A stretch of 44,560 bases of DNA from an uncultured Lachnoclostridium sp. (GCA_948330435.1 CAOJBY010000027.1:1-44560), one strand, 5' to 3'. Shown: positions 9,065-17,912, numbered from the stretch's first letter. Notes: generated by a model from the sequence alone, not told the origin. Program-made: numbers and translations.

Positions 9065-9706
9065 TTAATGAGTTTTATGTTGTGAAAGTAAGTGGCTGCA
9101 CTCTTTCTCCGGAAGATCTTTTTCCGTCCCCACCAGCTTTGCAATGGTCAGTACCTTGGCAATAGCCTCGGCAGCTTCCATATTGTTCATGGCCTCAATA
9201 GCATCCGGTCCCACGGCAATGGCACCATGATTCTCCAGAAGAGCTACCTCCGTATGTTCCAAAATAGGTCCCAGATCCCGACAGATATCGTCCGTTCCCG
9301 GTCTTCCATAACCGGCAACTTCAAACCGTCCATATTTGAACATCATCTCAGGATAGGCTTTTGTCTCTACCGGCTTGCCACACACAGCATGTGCTGTCAA
9401 ATATGGTGGATGGGCATGAACAATTCCTCCTATGTTTTCCCTTATCCGATAGGTCAGCACATGAAGCCTGAGTTCTGAGGTTGCCTTATAATTTCCACCA
9501 ATCTGATTACCGTCCAAATCTGTAATGGCGATCATTTCCTCTGTAAGAAATGCCTTGTTCATAGCACTGGGTGTTACATAGATACAGCCGTCACGCTTCA
9601 GAGAAATATTTCCCTCCACTGCGTTCAGAAGTCTCTTTTCATCCAGACGCTTTGCCACCATAAGCACTTCATGGATAGCCCCTATATCTCCCTGCATCTT
9701 ATTCAC
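9065..9706 (-). CDS. Class II aldolase/adducin family protein
   Basis: The 213-residue protein has the family features: GNISLKRDG (phosphate-binding loop), the zinc ligands in HAHPPYLTAHA, and the third histidine in LLENHGAIAVG. Relatives cleave fuculose-, rhamnulose- or ribulose-type phosphates, or epimerise them, so a zinc-dependent aldol cleavage of a ketose phosphate is likely. The longest start is a GTG at 9706 that overlaps the PHP gene by 8 bases; an ATG three codons later (9697) is also possible and sits better relative to AAAGG. It belongs to the four-gene catabolic operon. Confidence 0.88.
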   Translation of the reverse strand: MNKMQGDIGAIHEVLMVAKRLDEKRLLNAVEGNISLKRDGCIYVTPSAMNKAFLTEEMIAITDLDGNQIGGNYKATSELRLHVLTYRIRENIGGIVHAHPPYLTAHAVCGKPVETKAYPEMMFKYGRFEVAGYGRPGTDDICRDLGPILEHTEVALLENHGAIAVGPDAIEAMNNMEAAEAIAKVLTIAKLVGTEKDLPEKECSHLLSQHKTH

Positions 9707-10880
9707 TCACCTTTTCACGTTCAATCAGCTTCCAGGTTGCATCCACCAGATGCTTAAACTGCGTATCCTCAAGCTGCTTGCAGATCATGCTTTGACGTGA
9801 ACTGTTCACATCCTCGCCGGAGATCTCAGTCATGTTGTATTCCCGACAAAGCTTTTGAAGTCTCGCCATTTGCTCTTTGGTGTTTCGGGCAGGCATATAG
9901 GTTACTCCATGGACCCCCTCTTCCTTTAACATCTCAAAAAGCTCATCCAAAAATTCATCTTCAAACTTGGCTGCTTTTTTATCCCCTGTTACGGAATCCG
10001 TAATATCTCCCAGATAGGGATAGCACAAAATGGCTCCCACTTCGTCTGCCAGCTTTACCAGTTCTTTGAAAGAAATGCATTCCTCCGTGGCCGGAATATA
10101 GATCTTCTCTACCAGTTCTGCTTTCATAACCCCCAGCAAATCATATATAAAATGAGGATTTTCCGGGTCGGAAAGCTGTCCCTTTTGCTTTTCGGAGAGG
10201 GTGATTCCCAACTGCTTTTCCACAAAGTCCGCACACTGTTCCTTTCCGGCCTTTGCAATGATCTTCTCACTCAGGGCACACAGAAGATGACGTTCGGTTA
10301 CGGAACCGCCGTTTGCGAACTGAGAGATGGGAAGTACATCCTTATCAAAATCAAGGGTAATACCCTTTGACCCCATCAACTGATTGATATTGGCAACCAT
10401 CTTCCGGTTCCTCTCGTTTCGCTTTTCCCGAAGTGGGCCGAACACCTCCTGCAGCCTTGCAAATCCCGTATCGGGAACACTGTGGATTGCCATGTAAGCA
10501 ATGCCAGCCTGATCCGGATTGTTCAGCTTCTTTCCAGCCATCCGGGTACCTTCAAGATTCGCACGGCACTCCATGCCGCAGGTAGTTCCGATCCCCGCAA
10601 TCTTTCCGGCCTTGCGGAACTCTACCGCTCCGGCAATGCTGTCGTGATCCATGATTCCCGCAGTCTCCAGTCCCTCATCTCTTGCACAGTAAATAGCCGC
10701 CGTGGGAGAATACGGGGAGAAAGAATAAATGGTATGTATATGGTTGTTGGCAAACTGCGGTTTTACCTCCGGCTTCTCTTTTTCACTTCCAAGGAGAATC
10801 GCCAGATTGGCCAGACGCTCCTCCGGGGAGGAAACATTTAAAAGCTTCAAAGCATCCTGTCGTTCTACAAATTTATCCAT
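9699..10880 (-). CDS. PHP-domain phosphoesterase-like protein
   Basis: The 393-residue protein carries a PHP metallo-phosphoesterase domain from about residue 40, with NNHIHTIYSFSPYSP (HxH metal motif), GIMDHDSIAG and GTTCGMECRA. Known PHP proteins hydrolyse phosphomonoesters such as histidinol phosphate, or proofread DNA; this one fits neither and is larger, with a long C-terminal extension. Given the operon it likely acts on a phosphorylated sugar intermediate. The start is fixed by GGAGGACCT before ATG. The upstream SDR gene ends 23 bases before its start. Confidence 0.85.
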   Translation of the reverse strand: MDKFVERQDALKLLNVSSPEERLANLAILLGSEKEKPEVKPQFANNHIHTIYSFSPYSPTAAIYCARDEGLETAGIMDHDSIAGAVEFRKAGKIAGIGTTCGMECRANLEGTRMAGKKLNNPDQAGIAYMAIHSVPDTGFARLQEVFGPLREKRNERNRKMVANINQLMGSKGITLDFDKDVLPISQFANGGSVTERHLLCALSEKIIAKAGKEQCADFVEKQLGITLSEKQKGQLSDPENPHFIYDLLGVMKAELVEKIYIPATEECISFKELVKLADEVGAILCYPYLGDITDSVTGDKKAAKFEDEFLDELFEMLKEEGVHGVTYMPARNTKEQMARLQKLCREYNMTEISGEDVNSSRQSMICKQLEDTQFKHLVDATWKLIEREKVSE

Positions 10881-10903
10881 AGGTCCTCCATTCCTGTTTT
10901 GAA

Positions 10904-11776
10904 TTAATTCAACATATTCTGTCCGCCGGTTACCGGTACAGCCTGTCCCGTCTCAAAGTTCTGCTCCACACAGTAAAACAGTGCCTTGGATACATCTACC
11001 GGAGTACACCCCCGATGAATGGGGGACTTTGACAAATAGTAATCTTTTACATCCTGTACCGTCTTTGCTCCCGGAACCTTACCAGCATTTAAGTACTGTA
11101 CAAAAAGACCTCTCTCCGGATCAGACCACAAGGGGCCATCATAGAAGTTCCCCGGACAGATAGAATTAACTTTGATCTGATACCCTACCAACTCCAATGC
11201 GAAACTCTGTGTCAGGCCAATTCCACCGAACTTACCGCCTGCGTAAGCACTGTTGTTCTTAGACCCCTCCAAACCGGATTTAGAGTTAATCTGAATAATA
11301 TCAAACCAGAGGCTGTCATCTGCCTCATGTTGTGCTTTCATAATTGCAGAAGCATATTTTGCAGCATTAAAGTATCCGATATAGTTTACCTTTGTTACAA
11401 ACTCAAACGCTCCCGGCTCCATATCTTCCAGGCTTCCGGCCTTTAAAACACCGGCATTGGATACAAAAATATCAAGCCCCCCAAAATGCTCTACCGTACC
11501 GCATATCATTGCTTCCATAGATTCTGCATTAGATACATCTACCTTTAAACCGATGGCACGATCACCTAACGTCTTAGCAGCTTCTACTGCCTGTGCCTCA
11601 TTCAAATCCGCCAATACTACGCTGGCACCTTCCTTATACATCTCTGTCGCAATTCCAAGTCCGAATCCCTGTGCACCGCCTGTGACAACCGCAATCTTTC
11701 CGGCCAGGCGCCCGGTTGTCTCTGGTCTGTTGTGAATGTTTTGCTTTGCATACTCTTTTGCTTCTGCTAAATTCAT
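10904..11776 (-). CDS. SDR-family oxidoreductase (sorbitol-6-phosphate dehydrogenase-like)
   Basis: The 290-residue protein is a short-chain dehydrogenase/reductase. It has the NAD(P) motif TGGAQGFGLGIA, the structural NAG motif in VSNAGVL, and the catalytic Ser-Tyr-Lys as INSKSG and YAGGKFG. The C-terminal PGNFYDGPLWSDPERGLFVQ insert resembles sorbitol-6-phosphate 2-dehydrogenases and the dehydrogenase half of bifunctional aldolase/dehydrogenases. An upstream in-frame ATG exists at 11818, but GGAGGGAAAACC directly precedes the ATG at 11776, which I choose. It is the first gene of the catabolic operon, with a strong promoter upstream. Confidence 0.88.
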   Translation of the reverse strand: MNLAEAKEYAKQNIHNRPETTGRLAGKIAVVTGGAQGFGLGIATEMYKEGASVVLADLNEAQAVEAAKTLGDRAIGLKVDVSNAESMEAMICGTVEHFGGLDIFVSNAGVLKAGSLEDMEPGAFEFVTKVNYIGYFNAAKYASAIMKAQHEADDSLWFDIIQINSKSGLEGSKNNSAYAGGKFGGIGLTQSFALELVGYQIKVNSICPGNFYDGPLWSDPERGLFVQYLNAGKVPGAKTVQDVKDYYLSKSPIHRGCTPVDVSKALFYCVEQNFETGQAVPVTGGQNMLN

Positions 11777-11843
11777 GGTTTTCCCTCCATATTTAGTCCC
11801 GTTTCCATCATTCTCCAATGGATTGTTTTTGAATTACAAGTTT

Positions 11844-11871
11844 ATTATAACACCATTCCAACACAAGTCAA
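11844..11871 (-). promoter_or_regulatory. Promoter of the SDR-PHP-aldolase operon
   Basis: TTGACT (11866-11871) and TATAAT (11844-11849) with a 16-base spacer lie about 70 bases before the SDR start. Confidence 0.7.
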
Positions 11872-11890
11872 TATAAATCTACCAAAAACC

Positions 11891-11913
11891 ACACAAAAAT
11901 CCAAATTTTGTGT
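11891..11913. promoter_or_regulatory. Inverted repeat upstream of the operon promoter
   Basis: ACACAAAA and TTTTGTGT form an 8-bp perfect inverted repeat with a 7-base centre, placed about 20 bases upstream of the -35 element of the catabolic operon. The position suits an activator site; the regulator is not in the window. Confidence 0.4.
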
Positions 11914-11951
11914 AACATTCACATAGGCATTAACAGATTATTTTCACAAAT

Positions 11952-11988
11952 AAAAAACCGCCTGAACTTTTGAAGCTTCCGACGGCTT
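11952..11988 (-). terminator. Terminator of the scpA-scpB operon
   Basis: On the minus strand AGCCGTCGGAA pairs with TTCAGGCGGTT (one internal mismatch) and is followed by a run of T residues. It lies just past the scpB stop codon. Confidence 0.8.
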
Positions 11989-12006
11989 TCATTTACAAGT
12001 AGCGAA

Positions 12007-12579
12007 TCACTTTTTATTTATTTTCTGTTGAATCTCTTCTTCTGCTTCCTCTTTAAAATCTTCGATCTGTTCCGGACTCATATGGGGCAACTCCGTCACG
12101 GAAGATACACCGAAACTTCTGAGAAAGTCCTCGGTGGTACCAAACAAAAGGGGGCGCCCCGGTGCATCCAGACGACCCACTTCCTCAATCAGGCCATATT
12201 CTACCAGTTTATTTACTGCATGATCACATTTAACCCCGCGGATCTTCTCAATCTCCAGTCTTGTTACGGGCTGTTTGTAGGCCACAATGGAAAGGGTCTC
12301 TAAAAGAACCTCTGTAAGAACATATTTTTTCGGCTGCTTCGCTATCCGTATCAAATAATCATAATATTCCGTCTTGGTACAAAGCTGGCAGGCATTCTCA
12401 AGTTCCAGAAGGCGAATGCCGTGCCCCTCTTCCTCATACTGATCTTTCATTTCTTTCAGAAGTTCCTGTATCGTTCCCTGTTCTAACTCCAGGGCCGCTG
12501 CCAGATGAGATATTTCCACAGAATCCCCCATGGTAAACAGAATTGCCTCTATGGCCGCTTTCAATCTTTGATTTTCCAC
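12007..12579 (-). CDS. scpB: Segregation and condensation protein ScpB
   Basis: ScpB is the winged-helix kleisin-partner subunit of the SMC-ScpA-ScpB condensin that compacts and segregates the chromosome. The 190-residue protein has the family sequences AAIEAILF near the start, LSIVAYKQPVTRLEIEKIRG in the first winged helix, and GLIEEVGRLDAPGRPLLFGT in the second. The frame also has a GTG at 12588, but GGAG lies eight bases before the GTG at 12579, which gives the usual MENQRLKAA start. It follows scpA by a few bases. Confidence 0.95.
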   Translation of the reverse strand: MENQRLKAAIEAILFTMGDSVEISHLAAALELEQGTIQELLKEMKDQYEEEGHGIRLLELENACQLCTKTEYYDYLIRIAKQPKKYVLTEVLLETLSIVAYKQPVTRLEIEKIRGVKCDHAVNKLVEYGLIEEVGRLDAPGRPLLFGTTEDFLRSFGVSSVTELPHMSPEQIEDFKEEAEEEIQQKINKK

Positions 12580-12594
12580 AACATACACTCCTCT

Positions 12595-13353
12595 TTATAT
12601 AGCAGCTTCCTTTGCTTCGATTAAAATTTCTCCAAAGGTCTCCTCCTGCTGTACCGTAAGCCTCCCTACTTTCATAAGTTCCAAAACTGCCAGAAAAGTT
12701 ACGATTACATGAATCTTACTCTTTTTGGCTTCTTTCTCCAAAAGAGTCCGGAAGCTGAATCGTCTGTGCTCTTTCAAATAGGATTCTACAGAGGACATCT
12801 TTTCCTCCAGGCTTACCTCTTCTCTCTCAATATCTCCAAACTTGCTGCGCACCGGATCAATCTTCTCTTCCTGTCTGCGTAAAATTGACTTAAAAATCTC
12901 ATTGAGTTTTTGAAGTGTCAGATCCCCCACCAGTTCCTCCAAATCAACCGGTTCTATATAGGAAGCTACCTCTTTTGGAATTGTTGCTTCTTTATAGAGA
13001 ACTTTTGCGGCCAGACTCTGGCGATCTTTTAACTCACAGGCCATGTATTTGTACATCTTATACTCTAGGAGACGCTCTACCAGTTCAGCCCTGGGATCAA
13101 TCTCCTCCCCTTCCTCATCTACCTCTGCCGGAAGAAGAAGTCTGGCCTTGATCTCAAGAAGAGTGGCTGCCATAACCAGGAATTCACTCATTGTATTCAG
13201 ATCCCTGGTTTCCATGGCCCGAATATATTCCATATATTGATCGGTAATCATGACAATGGGAATGTCATAGATATCAATTTTATTACTCTCAATCAAATGC
13301 AGCAAAAGATCCAGCGGACCCTCAAATATCGGTAATTTTACCGGGATAGCCAT
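12595..13353 (-). CDS. scpA: Segregation and condensation protein ScpA
   Basis: ScpA is the bacterial kleisin that bridges SMC heads and binds ScpB. The 252-residue product starts with the diagnostic block FEGPLDLLLHLIESNKIDIY and EFLVMAATLLEIKARLLLP. It ends in a short winged-helix-like segment containing ELMKVGRLTVQQEETFGEI. AAGGAGATATAAAT precedes the ATG. The metallophosphoesterase gene ends two bases upstream and scpB begins just after, so the three are co-transcribed. Confidence 0.96.
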   Translation of the reverse strand: MAIPVKLPIFEGPLDLLLHLIESNKIDIYDIPIVMITDQYMEYIRAMETRDLNTMSEFLVMAATLLEIKARLLLPAEVDEEGEEIDPRAELVERLLEYKMYKYMACELKDRQSLAAKVLYKEATIPKEVASYIEPVDLEELVGDLTLQKLNEIFKSILRRQEEKIDPVRSKFGDIEREEVSLEEKMSSVESYLKEHRRFSFRTLLEKEAKKSKIHVIVTFLAVLELMKVGRLTVQQEETFGEILIEAKEAAI

Positions 13354-13355
13354 AT

Positions 13356-14165
13356 TTATATCTCCTTAGGATGTAAATGGATCACAGACAGTTCTGCCGG
13401 GTTGAAGATTCGTATATTTACCGTATGTGTGCCCAGCCCCCGGCTTACAACCAAATCTTTTCCATCCTTTTTAAAATGCCCTGCATCATATCTTGGAAAA
13501 AGCCTGGCCTGAGGCGAAATGACCCCTCCGATTCCGGGAATCCGGACAATCCCTCCATGAAGATGACCGGACACTGTCAAATCCGCCCCCCACGTGGCAT
13601 AATCATCAAAATACACTGGATTGTGTGCCAAAAGAATATTGTAGCATTCCGGTTCCGGTGTGCCAAGAGTCTCCGTCAATTCCTTTATGCAGAATTGATC
13701 CTGATGAAATTTCTGATAATATCTTTTATCCAGTTCAAAACCATAAATCTGCATCTTAAGACCCTTTTTTTCAAAGGAAATGCTCTGATTTTCCAAAAGA
13801 ACCACACCACAATCTCGAAGGCCTTGTGCGTATCTCTGATACATATCCCCATAAACCTCCGGATAAATCCGCATTCGGCATTCATGATTGCCATTTCCAT
13901 AAAAAACAGGAAGCTTTTTTTCCCGAAGCCTCCTGAAAAGTTCCAAGGCAGGCATAAAGGAATGTTCACTGTGAGCAATAAGCATATCGCCCGCTGACAG
14001 GATGACATCCGGCTTCAATGCCTCTATGGCCTCCAAAAGTTCCTCGTTTCCCGGCCCGTACTCATGATTGTGCATATCTGCTAAAAGGAGCAGGGTTAAA
14101 TTCCTACTGCCTCCAGAAAGCTTTTTTGTATTTAAATGGTAGTGAAATTGCTTAAATTTTGACAT
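13356..14165 (-). CDS. Calcineurin-like metallophosphoesterase
   Basis: The 269-residue protein has the di-metal phosphoesterase signature: DMHNH (first Asp and His), SAGDMLI, GNGNHE and, near the C-terminus, SGHLHGG. These are all ligand blocks of the family, related to YkuE-type phosphodiesterases that may act on membrane or cell-wall substrates; no signal peptide is visible here. It is the first gene of the scpA-scpB unit. The ATG at 14165 has no clear Shine-Dalgarno sequence and lies only about seven bases after a -10-like TATTCT, so its mRNA may be leaderless. Confidence 0.9.
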   Translation of the reverse strand: MSKFKQFHYHLNTKKLSGGSRNLTLLLLADMHNHEYGPGNEELLEAIEALKPDVILSAGDMLIAHSEHSFMPALELFRRLREKKLPVFYGNGNHECRMRIYPEVYGDMYQRYAQGLRDCGVVLLENQSISFEKKGLKMQIYGFELDKRYYQKFHQDQFCIKELTETLGTPEPECYNILLAHNPVYFDDYATWGADLTVSGHLHGGIVRIPGIGGVISPQARLFPRYDAGHFKKDGKDLVVSRGLGTHTVNIRIFNPAELSVIHLHPKEI

Positions 14166-14171
14166 GGGGAT

Positions 14172-14246
14172 AGAATATCATAAAACAATATAAAATGCAA
14201 GAAACCTCTGTAAACACTTGCATTTTATTCCATAAAAGGGTATGCT
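14172..14246. promoter_or_regulatory. Divergent promoters built on one inverted repeat
   Basis: A perfect 10-bp inverted repeat, AAAATGCAAG (14192-14201) and CTTGCATTTT (14217-14226), supplies a TTGCAT -35 element in each direction. The minus-strand -10 is TATTCT (14172-14177) and the plus-strand -10 is TATGCT (14241-14246); both spacers are 17 bases. Confidence 0.55.
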
Positions 14247-14334
14247 GTAATTGTATCTCGTATAAACACATTTATTGTGTTTTTGTCTTTTTACAGAAGA
14301 CTTTTTCGAAATAAATCTTATGGAGGGATGTATC

Positions 14335-15534
14335 ATGGAGAAGAAGAAACTGGGCCTTGTGCCAAAACTCATTATCGCCATTATTCTTGGTATTTTATTT
14401 GGACAATTCCTGCCCGAGAGCATCTGTAGGGTGGTTGTTACTGCTTCCGGCTTATTCAGCACATTTTTAAAGTTTATTATTCCGCTTATGATTGTCGCTT
14501 ATGTTACCATGGGTATTGCTGACTTAAGCCAGGGGGCCGGAAAGCTGCTTGTAATTACGGTCTGTCTTGCTTATGGCTCTACGTTAATCGCAGGAACCTG
14601 CTCCTATCTGGTAGCCAGCGGATTGTTCCCAAGCTTTATGAGCCCGGAGGCCATGGAACAGATTGCGGCAACAGCAGACAATTCCTTGAGTTCTTACTTC
14701 AGCATTCAGCTTCAGCCCCTTTTGGATACCCTGTCCGCAGTGGCTCTTGCATTTGTTCTGGGACTCTGCCTCTCCACTATGAAAGGGAAAGAAATGGGCA
14801 ACAGTCTTTACAATGGCATGAAAGACATTTCCAGTGTTATTGACAAGGTGCTTCACACGGTTATCATTCCGCTTCTTCCCCTTTATATCTGTGGAACCTT
14901 TACGGACATGACCAAATCTGGCAAGACTTTCGCCATTTTAAGTATTTTATGGAAAGTTTTCCTAGTGGTAATTTTAATGCATCTCATTTGCATTACCATT
15001 CAGTTTATTATTGCAGGAACCATTAGTAAGAAGAACCCCGTTACCCTTATTAAGAATCAGATTCCCGGGTATACTACTGCTTTGGGAACCCAGTCCTCGG
15101 CGGCAACGATTCCGGTTAACCTGGAATGTGCAAAAAACGATGGCGTATCCGAACAGATCCGCAATTTTGTGGTTCCTCTGTGTGCCAATATCCATATGGC
15201 AGGTTCTATGATTACCATCACAGCCTGTGCTACCGCTGTCTGTCTTATGAATCAGCTTCCTATCAGCATTGGTACCGTAATTCCCTTTATAATGACTCTT
15301 GGAATCGCTATGGTGGCCTCCCCCGGAGCTCCGGGCGGTTCTATCATGACCGCACTGCCTTTCCTTTATATGATCTTTGGTGCAGAGGCCGGTAACCCGG
15401 ATGGACCCATCTGTGCTATCATGGTGGCACTGTATATTACCCAGGACTCCTTTGGAACCGCATGTAATGTATCCGGCGACAATGCCATTGGGATTATTGT
15501 AAATACAATCTATGAAAAATGGATTAAAAAGTAA
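14335..15534 (+). CDS. DAACS-family sodium:amino-acid symporter, probably for serine
   Basis: The 399-residue membrane protein belongs to the dicarboxylate/amino acid:cation symporter family. It shows the family core GTQSSAATIPVNLECAKN (serine-rich re-entrant loop) and a later segment with PGAPGGSIM. The frame opens upstream at 14275, but GGAGGG seven bases before the ATG at 14335 fixes the start. Both subunits of L-serine dehydratase follow on the same strand within 40 bases, so uptake of L-serine (or threonine) as fuel is the most likely role; this is inferred from neighbours. Confidence 0.88.
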   Translation: MEKKKLGLVPKLIIAIILGILFGQFLPESICRVVVTASGLFSTFLKFIIPLMIVAYVTMGIADLSQGAGKLLVITVCLAYGSTLIAGTCSYLVASGLFPSFMSPEAMEQIAATADNSLSSYFSIQLQPLLDTLSAVALAFVLGLCLSTMKGKEMGNSLYNGMKDISSVIDKVLHTVIIPLLPLYICGTFTDMTKSGKTFAILSILWKVFLVVILMHLICITIQFIIAGTISKKNPVTLIKNQIPGYTTALGTQSSAATIPVNLECAKNDGVSEQIRNFVVPLCANIHMAGSMITITACATAVCLMNQLPISIGTVIPFIMTLGIAMVASPGAPGGSIMTALPFLYMIFGAEAGNPDGPICAIMVALYITQDSFGTACNVSGDNAIGIIVNTIYEKWIKK

Positions 15535-15574
15535 ACTCACAATATAAATAAAGAATGATTCTGAGGACAATGAT

Positions 15575-16234
15575 ATGAATGTATTTGATATTATCGGCCC
15601 CGTTATGATTGGTCCCTCCAGTTCTCATACGGCTGGAGCAGTCCGTCTGGGACGTGTGGCATGGAAAATCCTTGAGGAAAAAGCCGTCTGGGCAGATATC
15701 CGCCTGTCCGGTTCCTTTGCCCAGACTTACCGGGGCCATGGTACGGATAAAGCACTGATAGCCGGTATTATGGGCATGCACTCCTATGACGAACGAATCC
15801 GCTGTTCTTTAAGTCTTGCCCAGGAAGAAAGACTGGCTTATTCTTTTACGACAGAGGATATTCCCGGAGCCCACCCCAATACAGCCCGCATTCACTTAAA
15901 GGGTGAAAAGGGCGGGGAATGTATAGTACAGGGAGCCAGCATTGGCGGTGGCAATATTCTTGTTACCGAGATCAATGGTATGGAGGTGTCTTTCACTGGC
16001 CAGTACAATACTCTTATGGTGCTGCATCAGGACAGACCAGGCACCATTGCCGCTGTAACTAATTTTATGGCTTATTCCGGAACGAACATTGGTAACTTCC
16101 GACTGACCCGTCCAAGAAAGGGTGGAGAGGCTGTTATGACCATAGAAGTTGACGGAGATGTGGCAGAAAATCTAATTCAAAGCCTGCGCATTCTTCCCAA
16201 TATCATTAACGTGGTCCTGATACGTGCAATATAA
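15575..16234 (+). CDS. sdaAB: L-serine dehydratase, iron-sulfur-dependent, beta subunit
   Basis: This subunit pairs with the alpha subunit to deaminate L-serine to pyruvate and ammonia with a [4Fe-4S] cluster. The 219-residue protein has the N-terminal GPVMIGPSSSHTAGAVRLGR and a C-terminal ACT-like domain beginning at about residue 145 (MVLHQDRPGTIAAVTNFMAY). It sits 40 bases after the transporter and 34 bases before the alpha subunit, forming an uptake-and-deamination operon. Confidence 0.96.
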   Translation: MNVFDIIGPVMIGPSSSHTAGAVRLGRVAWKILEEKAVWADIRLSGSFAQTYRGHGTDKALIAGIMGMHSYDERIRCSLSLAQEERLAYSFTTEDIPGAHPNTARIHLKGEKGGECIVQGASIGGGNILVTEINGMEVSFTGQYNTLMVLHQDRPGTIAAVTNFMAYSGTNIGNFRLTRPRKGGEAVMTIEVDGDVAENLIQSLRILPNIINVVLIRAI

Positions 16235-16268
16235 CCGGAAAAGGAACTTTTAATGGGAGAATAGATAT

Positions 16269-17147
16269 ATGTTGGATTATGATTCAATTGCGGCTATCTG
16301 TGATGCCGCAGAGGAGAAAAAAATATCCATATCCGCCCTGGTCCTGTCCGATCAGGCGGAACAGATGGAATTATCGGAAGAAGAATTATATAGCCGCATG
16401 AAAGACAGCCTTCATGTGATGCTGGAATCTGTGAGAGAAGGAAAGAACCCTGACCTTCGTTCTACCTCCGGTCTTACTGGCGGTGATGCTGCCAAAGTAG
16501 AGGCTTATGCCAGTTCAGGCGGCATTATGGGCAAATTTCTGAACCACGCCATGGCACGGGCAATTGCCGTATCCGAATATAATGCCGCTATGGGTAAGAT
16601 TGTGGCATCCCCCACTGCCGGCTCTTGCGGCATCCTGCCGGGTACGGTAGTCTCCATGCTGGAGGAGGGACGCTGTGACGAACATGAGGCTGTAATGGCC
16701 CTTTTTACGGCCGGTGCCATCGGAATGGTTATTGCCCATAAAGCTTCTATTGCTGGTGCCCAGGGAGGATGTCAGGCGGAATGCGGCTCTGCTTCCGCCA
16801 TGGCCGCAGCAGCCCTGGTGGAACTGGCCGGTGGAACACCTGCTCAGGCCACCCATGCCTGTGCTATGGCAATCAAGAACCAGCTAGGCCTGGTGTGTGA
16901 TCCGGTTGCCGGACTTGTGGAGATTCCATGTATCAAGCGGAATGTGTCAGGAATCGCCATTGCTTTCACTTCGGCAGAAATGGCACTTGCCGGTGTTGAG
17001 AGCAAAATTCCGGTGGATGAATGTGTGCTCGCCATGCGGCAGGTGGGAGATATGCTGCCCTGTTCCTTAAAAGAGACTTCTCAGGCAGGTCTTGCCGCAA
17101 CGCCAACCGGAATCCGTCTGAAAAAAGAAGTATTTGGAGAATCCTGA
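16269..17147 (+). CDS. sdaAA: L-serine dehydratase, iron-sulfur-dependent, alpha subunit
   Basis: The 292-residue catalytic subunit carries the cluster-binding region with conserved cysteines in SPTAGSCGILPG, GCQAECGSASAM and EIPCIKRN. The motif STSGLTGGDAAKVEAY near residue 65 is typical of the clostridial two-subunit enzyme. It is the last gene of the serine operon and is followed by a terminator at 17173-17204. The product feeds pyruvate and ammonia into fermentative metabolism. Confidence 0.96.
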   Translation: MLDYDSIAAICDAAEEKKISISALVLSDQAEQMELSEEELYSRMKDSLHVMLESVREGKNPDLRSTSGLTGGDAAKVEAYASSGGIMGKFLNHAMARAIAVSEYNAAMGKIVASPTAGSCGILPGTVVSMLEEGRCDEHEAVMALFTAGAIGMVIAHKASIAGAQGGCQAECGSASAMAAAALVELAGGTPAQATHACAMAIKNQLGLVCDPVAGLVEIPCIKRNVSGIAIAFTSAEMALAGVESKIPVDECVLAMRQVGDMLPCSLKETSQAGLAATPTGIRLKKEVFGES

Positions 17148-17172
17148 TAGTTATATGTTCCTACAAAAATAA

Positions 17173-17204
17173 AAGATGCGGGGCCTTTAGGTGCTCCGCA
17201 TCTT
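17173..17204. terminator. Bidirectional terminator between sdaAA and the tepA-like gene
   Basis: A 9-bp perfect stem (AAGATGCGG with CCGCATCTT), extended by GC pairs, lies between the convergent sdaAA and protease genes. On the minus strand it is followed by TTATTTTTG, and on the plus strand by TCATCTATTC. Confidence 0.8.
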
Positions 17205-17207
17205 CAT

Positions 17208-17912
17208 CTATTCTATCATCTCCCTGAGTTTTCCAAAGGCATCCCGAATCCCACCAACTTCATTGATAATTCCTTCCTCCACAGCCTGTCTTCCCACCAG
17301 AACAGATCCAACATCTTTGGTAAGTTCGCCGGTCTCCAGCATCAGCTTTAACAGCCGTTCTTCCGAAATCCTGCTATGCTCTGTTATGAATCCGGCAATC
17401 CGATCCTGAATCTTCTGAAAATAATCAAAGGTCTGTGCCACCCCAATAATAAGTCCCGTCATTCGCACCGGATGAATCATCATAGTCCCTGTAGGTACAA
17501 TAAAGGAATAATCCGTAGATACGGCCAATGGTACGCCAATGGAATGACTCCCCCCAAGGACCAGAGAAACTGTAGGCTTACTCAGGGAAGCAATCATCTC
17601 CGCAATAGCAAGGCCCGATTCCACATCACCGCCTACTGTATTAATAAGCACCAGCAGTCCCTGAACGGTTTTACTATCCTCCAGAGCCGCAAGCTGGGGA
17701 ATCACATGTTCATACTTGGTAGTCTTAGAGTTGGAAGGCAGGCACTCATGCCCCTCAATCTCCCCGATAATATTCAATAAGTGAATTTTCACATCCCCAT
17801 CTTCCAAAGTAAGCTGTCCATACTCTTCTACCTGCTTATCCCGCTGTTCCTGTTTCTCTTCTGTCTGCTTTACCTCCTGGTCCTGATTCTTCTCCTTTTT
17901 CTCTTTACTCAT
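17208..17912 (-). CDS. TepA/ClpP-like serine protease
   Basis: The product (234 residues from the chosen ATG) is a ClpP-fold protease of the TepA/YmfB type. Residues 1-50 are charged and low-complexity (Lys, Glu, Gln). The ClpP-like core has INTVGGDVESGLAIAE, the nucleophile Ser in LGGSHSIGVP and the catalytic His in MMIHPVR. TepA proteins are linked to signal-peptide handling and sporulation in relatives. The frame extends upstream to a TTG (17960) and an ATG (17933), both inside a long hairpin; the ATG at 17912 directly follows that hairpin and gives the usual MSKEKKEK start, so I prefer it, without a normal RBS. Confidence 0.82.
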   Translation of the reverse strand: MSKEKKEKNQDQEVKQTEEKQEQRDKQVEEYGQLTLEDGDVKIHLLNIIGEIEGHECLPSNSKTTKYEHVIPQLAALEDSKTVQGLLVLINTVGGDVESGLAIAEMIASLSKPTVSLVLGGSHSIGVPLAVSTDYSFIVPTGTMMIHPVRMTGLIIGVAQTFDYFQKIQDRIAGFITEHSRISEERLLKLMLETGELTKDVGSVLVGRQAVEEGIINEVGGIRDAFGKLREMIE

